Source: Burkholderiaceae bacterium
Lineage (GTDB): Bacteria; Pseudomonadota; Gammaproteobacteria; Burkholderiales; Burkholderiaceae_E
DNA: 10,456 nucleotides
Assembly: GCA_019428955.1 (NCBI GenBank)
Contig: JAHYJF010000109.1
Location: forward strand, 1 to 10,456
Reading direction: 5' to 3'
Shown: one piece after another, positions 6,734-10,456 of the stretch
Numbering within the stretch: the stretch's first letter is position 1
Layout of the letters: each line of letters begins with the position of its first letter
Program-made: the position numbers and the translations under genes
Notes under the pieces: generated by a model
Told to the model about the DNA's origin: nothing
The model's database searches: none
What the model saw: only the letters and a program-made list of their open reading frames with translations

Positions 6734-7878
6734 GTTGATACTTGCTCCAGGTATTTGCTCGCCCATCGGCTGAAGGGATAGATCTCGGCGATCTGCGTTA
6801 GTGGTTCCAAGGCGGAATCGGACGAGCCGAGTCGCCATGCTGAAGCGGCCCATATGGCGAGCGCCTTCTGGTGATCAGTCACGTCGAGTAGGTCGGATTG
6901 CGCGAGTGTCCGGCACTCGTCATCTAGGATCGGACTCCACCGCAGCTGTGCGGTGAGATGCTTGGAAAGTTCAAGCATCCGCCCTGTCCCGTGATCGATC
7001 GGGCAAACTGGCCGCCGTGTGGCACTCTCGTGAGGGCGAGCCAGCCTTGCAGAGCTAGGGTTCGACAGTAGCTCAATCGCGAGATCGAGTTCCCAATATC
7101 CTGTGTGTTCTCCGCCGTTGTCGAAGTTGTTCAACGAAAAGCGAATAATGGAGGCAATCAGTCTTGCGAGTGGGCGCGGGAAATCCTGCAGGATATCGAG
7201 AGCGCGGCCATACAGTTCACGATAGCGGGAGAATGGAGTGGTCAGGCTCTCGTCATCGGGGCGCTCTTTGATGAGAATGCCAAGGCAGTAGTCGGCGAGG
7301 CCAGATGCATACTCCCTACCTGGTCCCTGAGTCCTCTTGTCCGCGAGGAATGATCCAATTGAATTCCTGGTTATCGCCTCAGAGACGAGGATTTCCCAGA
7401 AAGCTTCCTCTACGCGCTTGAGCTCAGCCTTTTCTGCAATTCGGAACGAGATGCCATAGTGAGTTACAACGGGTGCCGCTCTTTGCTCCGTTGCATTGAT
7501 CAATTCGAGCTTTAGCTCCGCCTGGGAGGTCTTGGAGATCATCTCCTTGAGAGTATCGGTGGATAGCTTCTGCGGAAGAGCACCGTCTAGGCGGACCTTG
7601 GCATGGCTCGCGTTCGCTACAGCAATCTCTGACAGTGAGATTGGCGATCGCAGGACAGCATGCGCACTCGGTTCTTGGCCGTGCAGTAAGATGAACGGCC
7701 TTTCTACTCGATGTTTGGCGTAGACATGTTCGTTGAATTCGGATTGGCGGGAAAAAACAGACGAACAGAAGGGGCAGGAATAACTTGGTTCCTTTGCCAA
7801 ACTTGGATCAGGCGTTCTTTCGGTGCCTTCATAGAAGGCATCTTGGTCGCCTTCGCGGATCCAGCCGAAAGTGGGCAT
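6730..7878 (-). CDS. Protein with N-terminal C2H2 zinc finger, function unknown; first gene of operon
   Basis: The 382-residue protein starts with a short leader and then a classic C2H2 finger: C35-x2-C38-x12-H51-x4-H56, with the structural aromatic residues F42 and F48 in the usual places. This spacing follows the textbook eukaryotic finger (C-x2-C-x3-F-x5-hydrophobic-x2-H) more closely than the bacterial Ros/MucR type. The remaining 320 residues are mixed alpha/beta and then largely helical; the last 45 (ALAIWAASAWRLG and onward) look like TPR-type helices. I do not recognise the family. The start is ATG at 7878 with AAAGG ending five bases upstream. It leads the operon, which fits a sensor, DNA/RNA-binding or protein-adaptor role, but no activity is shown. 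Base composition looks somewhat more AT-rich than mcrBC. Confidence 0.85.
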   Translation of the reverse strand: MPTFGWIREGDQDAFYEGTERTPDPSLAKEPSYSCPFCSSVFSRQSEFNEHVYAKHRVERPFILLHGQEPSAHAVLRSPISLSEIAVANASHAKVRLDGALPQKLSTDTLKEMISKTSQAELKLELINATEQRAAPVVTHYGISFRIAEKAELKRVEEAFWEILVSEAITRNSIGSFLADKRTQGPGREYASGLADYCLGILIKERPDDESLTTPFSRYRELYGRALDILQDFPRPLARLIASIIRFSLNNFDNGGEHTGYWELDLAIELLSNPSSARLARPHESATRRPVCPIDHGTGRMLELSKHLTAQLRWSPILDDECRTLAQSDLLDVTDHQKALAIWAASAWRLGSSDSALEPLTQIAEIYPFSRWASKYLEQVST

Positions 7879-7934
7879 ATTAACCTTTCAGATCGTGGCC
7901 GTTCTTCTTCTAGCGTTCGGGCGCTCGCACAGTT

Positions 7935-7974
7935 TGTTCGACTACATCATTGAACATGCACTGCGAAGGCGCAA
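7935..7974 (-). promoter_or_regulatory. Candidate operon promoter overlapping a dyad
   Basis: On the minus strand, TTGCGC (7974-7969) and AATGAT (7951-7946) are 17 bases apart, a weak match to a sigma-70-type promoter. The -10 part lies inside an inverted repeat at 7935-7956 (TGTTC with GAACA, 12 bases between the arms), which could be an operator. It sits about 60-80 bases before the zinc-finger start codon. Both matches are short and could be chance. Confidence 0.25.
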
Positions 7975-8007
7975 CCTCTGATGCTGGCTGCTCAGCTGTC
8001 GCCGACG

Positions 8008-8082
8008 GTGGATGATCGCGGTGTGATCCGAATCCACAATTGAGCTCGCTCTTGACGCACTTCCAATCATCGCAGAAGTGCG
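8008..8082 (+). ncRNA. Structured non-coding stretch, possible small RNA leading into a terminator
   Basis: The 269-bp gap at 7879-8147 has no convincing gene but several stem-loops. One runs from 8008 to 8037 (GTGGAT with ATCCAC, plus an inner GATC pair). The next has a perfect 8-bp stem, CGCACTTC at 8056-8063 with GAAGTGCG at 8075-8082. It is followed at once by an intrinsic terminator oriented for the plus strand. Ordered hairpins ending in a terminator, without a reading frame, are what a small RNA would look like. No convincing plus-strand promoter was found, so this is tentative. Confidence 0.25.
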
Positions 8083-8111
8083 CCCGGAGAGAGATCTCGC
8101 GGGCGCTTTTT
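8080..8111 (+). terminator. Intrinsic terminator on the plus strand
   Basis: GCGCCCG at 8080-8086 pairs with CGGGCGC at 8100-8106 (7 bp, with an extra GAG/CTC pairing inside), followed directly by five T at 8107-8111 and then CGTTT. The T run makes it directional for plus-strand transcription. The protein genes on both sides here are on the minus strand, so it would stop either a small RNA or stray transcription running toward the 3' end of the repressor gene. It shares GCG (8080-8082) with the preceding hairpin, so both cannot form fully at once. Confidence 0.6.
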
Positions 8112-8117
8112 CGTTTC

Positions 8118-8140
8118 TGGTGCCTGATGGAACGGCACCA
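8118..8140. repeat. Stem-loop just beyond the repressor stop
   Basis: TGGTGCC at 8118-8124 pairs with GGCACCA at 8134-8140 around a 9-base loop, seven bases past the stop of the minus-strand repressor gene. No T run follows on the minus strand, so it is not a standard terminator there. It may protect the 3' end of the repressor mRNA. Confidence 0.4.
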
Positions 8141-8147
8141 CCCATCC

Positions 8148-8825
8148 TCATATCTCCCGTGCGAACCAGCGGATGCGGCCGATAATGCGGATCTCGTCGG
8201 CCGTGCGCTCGTAGGCGGGGTAGAGCGTGTTGTCCGAGATCACCCGAACGGCCGGAGGGTCGCTGTTGGGGATGTGCTCGATGCGCTTGGCTACCAGTCC
8301 CATGCCGTCGTCGAGCACGAAGATGCCGGGGGGGCTCGGCATCTGGCGCATCATGTCGACCAGCACCGCGTCGCCGTCCTGTAGCGTGGGGCACATGCTG
8401 TCACCTGCCACATGCATAATGCGCAGCTGCTTTGGGCTAGCCCTCAGCTTGCTGCGGATCCACGACTGGCGGAAATGGTAGGCGCGTCCCGGGGTGTCTC
8501 CGTCCTCGATCACTACAGCGCCTCCGCCCATCGCGGGACGCGGCGTGGCATGAGCAATCGCCACAAACGCGTCGTCGGGGTTTTCGACGAAGGGGGAGGG
8601 GCCCTCGACGTCGCCAATGCCGTGGATCAGCCATTCGCGATCAACCTTCAGCACGCGGGCGACATCGGCAAGGCGGCCGATGCTCGGGCGCACGGATCGC
8701 CCGCGCAGGATGTCATAGACGAAGGAGCGGTTGACCCCTGCCATTTCCGCGACATGGGCTGGAGCCAGGCCAAGTTGATCGGCGCGGGCCCGCAGACGGT
8801 CGGCCAGGGAAGTGTTCTCGATCAT
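8148..8825 (-). CDS. XRE-family repressor with S24 (LexA/CI-like) C-terminal domain
   Basis: This 225-residue phage-type repressor joins an N-terminal helix-turn-helix (about 6-62: LADRLRARADQLGL, then VAEMAGVNRSFVYDILRG) to a C-terminal S24 peptidase-like domain. The putative catalytic serine is S143 in GDSMCPTLQDGDAVLVD, and the lysine is K180 in GLVAKRIEH. Such proteins hold an element's genes off and, in some families, cleave themselves during the SOS response. I see no Ala-Gly pair in the linker (about 75-130), so self-cleavage is uncertain. The start ATG at 8825 has GGGGA five bases upstream; an in-frame ATG at 8876 would add 17 residues but lies inside the likely promoter. The gene is divergent from the 227-residue gene and points toward the defence operon 270 bp downstream, with no T-tailed terminator seen on its own strand. 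Confidence 0.9.
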   Translation of the reverse strand: MIENTSLADRLRARADQLGLAPAHVAEMAGVNRSFVYDILRGRSVRPSIGRLADVARVLKVDREWLIHGIGDVEGPSPFVENPDDAFVAIAHATPRPAMGGGAVVIEDGDTPGRAYHFRQSWIRSKLRASPKQLRIMHVAGDSMCPTLQDGDAVLVDMMRQMPSPPGIFVLDDGMGLVAKRIEHIPNSDPPAVRVISDNTLYPAYERTADEIRIIGRIRWFAREI

Positions 8826-8935
8826 GTTGTCCCCAGGGTGATTGTGGATAAAATAGGATAAGACAGGATTGATCAAGGCGCGTCAAGATACTAGAACGAA
8901 AAGGAAACCATCCGTGCGAGATTCGAGAGGGCAAG
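8826..8935. promoter_or_regulatory. Divergent control region between repressor and 227-residue gene
   Basis: These 110 bp separate two divergent genes, the usual place for phage-type operators. They contain the repressor promoter, the TTGATCAA palindrome and a short run of similar words: GGATAA at 8846-8851, GGATAA at 8856-8861 and GGATTG at 8866-8871, at exact 10-bp intervals, about one helical turn. No convincing promoter was found for the plus-strand gene, though GAGAGG lies five bases before its ATG as a ribosome site. Confidence 0.45.
8858..8886 (-). promoter_or_regulatory. Probable promoter of the S24 repressor gene
   Basis: On the minus strand, TTGACG (8886-8881) and TCTTAT (8863-8858) are separated by 17 bases, matching a sigma-70-type promoter at five and four of six positions. 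Transcription would start near 8851, about 25 bases before the ATG at 8825. The palindrome TTGATCAA (8869-8876) lies in the spacer, where a bound repressor would block its own transcription, so it is a reasonable operator candidate. Confidence 0.5.
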
Positions 8936-9619
8936 ATGGAGATCGAGAAGGCATATTTCACCCTGCCGGAGGTCCTCGCCCGCTGGGCGATGCCCGAGGT
9001 CGATCTCGTTTATCTGGCCGAGAACGATGAGTTGCGGCTCTCGGTTCGCATCCTCAACCTGCCCATCGAGTTCGGCGACTTTGAGGAGACCGACGATGGC
9101 CGCTGCTACTCGATCCCCTGCGAGCGGTCCTCGTTCAACGGACTTCTCGATCTACATGTCCAGGACGTCTTCCAGCTCTTCCGCCTTGGTGAAGTCAGTC
9201 TCATCCGGTTCCGGACCGGGAAGGCGGACTATGCTTGTTTCTATGGTTCGCGCGAGAGCCTGACGATCCGCAAGCCGGATCTCGTGCTAAGCCGCGAGGA
9301 ACGCGACAGTTTCGAGGCAAAATCCGGTTTCCGTGGAGCGGCGGGAGTGAAGCATGCCCAGGCATTCCACGCATCCGCCGACTACCATCACGTCCGCTGT
9401 AACGGCCATGAGTTCCAGCTTGGGCCGATCCAGGCACAAGTGGTGCGCATCCTGCACGCGGCGGCACAGCGGGGTGAGCCGTGGCAGAGCGGCAAGGCTG
9501 TGCTGGGGGAGGCGGGGTCGCGCAGCCTGAAAATGGCCGACGTCTTCAAGTCGAAGAAGGACTGGCCGCTATTGATCGAGTCGAACGGTCGCGGTTCCTA
9601 CCGAATCACCGGGCTCTGA
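8936..9619 (+). CDS. Unrecognised 227-residue protein divergent from the repressor
   Basis: I do not recognise this family. It opens with YFTLPEVLARWAMPEVDLVYLAEND (residues 7-31), which resembles the helix-turn-helix start of excisionase-like or MerR-like proteins, followed by a beta-rich part. The last 70 residues (LGPIQAQVVRILHAAAQRG at 162-180, then a lysine-rich DVFKSKKDW and SYRITGL) look like a winged helix. Together this suggests a DNA-binding regulator, perhaps the counterpart of the repressor, but that is inference. There is no membrane segment or signal peptide. The ATG has GAGAGG five bases before it. Divergence from the S24 gene suggests that the repressor controls it. Confidence 0.8.
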   Translation: MEIEKAYFTLPEVLARWAMPEVDLVYLAENDELRLSVRILNLPIEFGDFEETDDGRCYSIPCERSSFNGLLDLHVQDVFQLFRLGEVSLIRFRTGKADYACFYGSRESLTIRKPDLVLSREERDSFEAKSGFRGAAGVKHAQAFHASADYHHVRCNGHEFQLGPIQAQVVRILHAAAQRGEPWQSGKAVLGEAGSRSLKMADVFKSKKDWPLLIESNGRGSYRITGL

Positions 9620-9655
9620 TTCCGAGCCCTCGTCACATCACTGCCTGATCCCCAT

Positions 9656-9755
9656 CGTGGGATGCGCAGGGGGATGGGGGGAGGATGGCGATCCCCCCGC
9701 GCGTCATTCAACCCTTGAATACATGCCGTTGAATGATCCCCCTCCGCATCCCACG
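9656..9755. repeat. 100-base T-shaped palindrome (outer stem with two inner hairpins)
   Basis: The outer arms, 9656-9675 and 9736-9755, are 20 bases each and reverse complements at 19 of 20 positions; the one mismatch is at 9667/9744. Between them sit two further hairpins: GGGGGGA at 9676-9682 with TCCCCCC at 9692-9698, and TCATTCAAC at 9704-9712 with GTTGAATGA at 9728-9736. The whole can fold as a T or cruciform. It fills the gap before the HTH gene and lies too far from the 227-residue gene's stop to be a simple terminator; no T run follows either strand. It could be a replication, transfer or recombination site, a REP-type element or a structured mRNA leader. Confidence 0.75.
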
Positions 9756-9822
9756 CTGATCCTGACGACATCCCCACGTCGCGCCGTGCATCTTCCTCCC
9801 AACAGAACACCGGGAGCGGACG

Positions 9823-10026
9823 ATGCAGACGAGAACCTGCCTGAACCAGACTGAACTTGCCGCGCGCTGGACGATTTCGGCGCGCACCCTTGAACGCTGG
9901 CGCTGGACCGGCGATGGCCCGGCCTTCCTGAAAATCGGTGGACGCGTGGTGTACCGGCTCGAGGATGTGCTGGCCTACGAGCAGGCCCGCCAGCGCCGCA
10001 GCACCGCCGAGCGGGGCGCCGCATGA
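9823..10026 (+). CDS. AlpA/excisionase-like helix-turn-helix protein
   Basis: This 67-residue protein is almost entirely a MerR-like winged helix-turn-helix of the kind found in excisionases and AlpA-type regulators. LNQTELAARWTISARTLERWR (7-27) gives the helix-turn-helix, and GPAFLKIGGRVVYRLEDVLAYEQ (32-54) the wing and third helix. Such proteins bend DNA at attachment sites or control mobile-element genes. GGGAG seven bases before the ATG is a good ribosome site. Its stop shares ATGA with the next gene, so the two are translated together. The T-shaped palindrome lies immediately upstream and may be its binding or control site. No integrase is visible in the window. Confidence 0.85.
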   Translation: MQTRTCLNQTELAARWTISARTLERWRWTGDGPAFLKIGGRVVYRLEDVLAYEQARQRRSTAERGAA

Positions 10027-10337
10027 TGGCTCGTCATTCCGTCCTCCGCGCAACCGGCGTCGTGTCGATCTTCGGCGCAGCCGGTCCGGCGCTCGACGAA
10101 ATCGGGCTTTCGGCGTGGATTGCGCAGGCAGAACCCGGTGAGACGCTGGTCTATCATTGCGGCTTTCTCGCGGTCGACACCTTTGGCTCGGCCTCGCCTC
10201 TTTCGCCCGAACGCCGGTCAACTTTGCGCCGCACCGCCGATGCCGCCCTGCGCGCCGCCGAGCAGGGCCTCGTCCATCTCGTGCAGGCCCGGATCGGGCC
10301 CGACCAGTTTGCCTACATCGCCGTGGCCCGCGGTGTT
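10023..10337 (+). pseudogene. Unrecognised gene truncated by the right-hand IS
   Basis: The first 105 codons read as a normal, GC-rich, mixed alpha/beta protein (RATGVVSIFG, LVYHCGFLAVD, then RRTADAALRAAEQGLVHLVQ, ending in FAYIAVARG). At about 10338 an IS end begins, and the frame runs on through IS sequence to a chance TGA at 10452-10454. The tail (CQTSCPLFSCSVSDF and onward) is out of character: cysteine-rich, with different codon use. The original 3' end is therefore outside the window or lost. The start ATG overlaps the HTH gene's stop by 4 bases, so the two are coupled. I do not know the function; coupling to an excisionase-like gene suggests a mobile-element accessory or replication-control protein. 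Confidence 0.7.
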
Positions 10338-10358
10338 TGTCAAACAAGTTGTCCGCTG
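10338..10358 (+). repeat. Terminal inverted repeat of the right IS
   Basis: TGTCA-N5-GTTGTCCGCTG on the plus strand, matching the minus-strand read of 120-100 at 17 of 21 positions. It overlaps a small perfect palindrome, TGTTTG-T-CAAACA at 10334-10346, that straddles the inferred IS border. Confidence 0.7.
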
Positions 10359-10361
10359 TTT

Positions 10362-10456
10362 TCATGCAGCGTCTCTGATTTCAGGGGCGCAGATTTCGGT
10401 TTCTGGGTTGAGCCAGACGGGGCCAACAGGTTGCCAGTTGCGGGTTTTGCCTGACC
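10362..10456 (-). CDS. IS3-family OrfB-type transposase, C-terminal fragment (runs off right edge)
   Basis: Thirty complete codons read leftward from the window edge to a TGA at 10364-10362: SGKTRNWQPVGPVWLNPE (10454-10401) and then TEICAPEIRDAA. The two bases at 10456-10455 (GG on this strand) would allow a preceding Trp. A WSxxTRNW motif followed by V-LNPE is typical of the extreme C-terminus of IS3-family DDE transposases. The stop lies four bases inside the terminal repeat, as expected for the 3' end of such an element. The assignment comes from recalled family style, not a search. Confidence 0.55.
   Translation of the reverse strand, partial: SGKTRNWQPVGPVWLNPETEICAPEIRDAA

Larger units (their letters stand above)
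209..7878 (-). other. Five-gene operon: C2H2 protein, coiled-coil protein, Hsp70, EVE-McrB, McrC
   Basis: Five minus-strand genes follow each other almost without gaps. The stop of the zinc-finger gene and a GTG start of the coiled-coil gene share GTGA (6733-6730). The coiled-coil stop and the Hsp70 start share ATGA (5711-5708). Hsp70 and mcrB are 23 bp apart. The mcrB stop and mcrC start share ATGA (1501-1498). Such junctions usually mean one transcript with coupled translation, so the chaperone-like module and the restriction pair are probably made together. No terminator-like hairpin with a T run was seen between the genes. I know of no named system with this gene order, and could not search for one. 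Confidence 0.75.
10338..10456 (-). mobile_element. 3' end of an IS3-family-like insertion sequence (partial)
   Basis: From 10338 onward the sequence is an IS end that runs off the right edge: a terminal repeat, then the last codons of a transposase on the minus strand. The left IS shows the transposase start and this one shows its end, both reading leftward, so two copies would lie in direct orientation around the 10.2-kb segment. On a small circular molecule, a single copy could supply both ends. Confidence 0.65.

Noticed and set aside
7942..8394. 150-codon open frame on the minus strand running through the hairpin-rich gap
   Set aside because: It overlaps the S24 domain of the repressor in another frame, is low in complexity with many His, Arg and Gly, and has no motif.
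8031..8849. ATTGTGGAT at 8841-8849 with its reverse complement at 8031-8039 as a possible attachment or operator pair
   Set aside because: Only 9 bases over 800 bp with no extension; likely chance.
8894..8908. Near match to the alphaproteobacterial LexA box (GAAC-N7-GAAC), here GAAC-N7-AAAC
   Set aside because: One of the eight defining bases is wrong and such near matches are frequent; position in the control region is suggestive but not enough.
9598..10365. 255-codon open frame on the minus strand over the HTH gene and palindrome
   Set aside because: It crosses the IS border and the large palindrome and is rich in Arg and Pro, as antisense frames in GC-rich DNA tend to be; the plus-strand genes have good starts and motifs.
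1..10456. CRISPR arrays, tRNA or rRNA genes
   Set aside because: No regularly spaced direct repeats and no cloverleaf-like or rRNA-like sequence was seen by eye on either strand.

Overview
The window looks like accessory DNA from a high-GC alphaproteobacterium, probably of the Rhodobacteraceae/Paracoccus type. That guess rests on the GC-rich codon use, the S24 phage-type repressor and the small excisionase-like HTH gene; nothing in the window names the species.

Layout. Positions 1-120 and 10338-10456 are the two different ends of an IS3-family-like element. They share 17 of 21 bases as inverted terminal repeats. The left piece carries the first codons of a transposase and the right piece the last codons, both on the minus strand. 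Each end holds almost the same length of IS (120 and 119 bp), so this may be a whole short-read contig that broke at a repeated IS.

Positions 209-7878 hold one compact five-gene minus-strand operon. In transcription order it encodes: a protein with a classic C2H2 zinc finger and an unrecognised body; a coiled-coil protein; an Hsp70-like ATPase with a C-terminal four-cysteine zinc ribbon; an EVE-domain McrB-type GTPase; and an McrC PD-(D/E)XK nuclease. Neighbouring genes overlap by 4 bases at three of the four junctions, and the Hsp70-mcrB gap is 23 bp. The last two genes form a modification-dependent (type IV) restriction system. The first three form a chaperone-like module that I do not recognise as part of any named defence system. 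This combination is the main candidate for an undescribed system. A plausible but unproven reading is that the zinc-finger/coiled-coil/Hsp70 module senses, licenses or remodels the McrBC nuclease.

Positions 7879-8147 are non-coding and rich in stem-loops. They include a plus-strand intrinsic terminator with no plus-strand gene before it. Positions 8148-8825 encode an S24-type (LexA/CI-like) repressor, divergent from an unrecognised 227-residue protein at 8936-9619; the 110 bp between them look like a control region. Positions 9656-9755 form a 100-base T-shaped palindrome: a 20-bp outer stem with one mismatch enclosing two smaller hairpins. After it come an AlpA/excisionase-like HTH gene (9823-10026) and a translationally coupled gene (from 10023) that the right-hand IS has truncated. 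The right third therefore looks like the regulatory edge of an integrated or mobilisable element, and the operon like defence cargo next to it.
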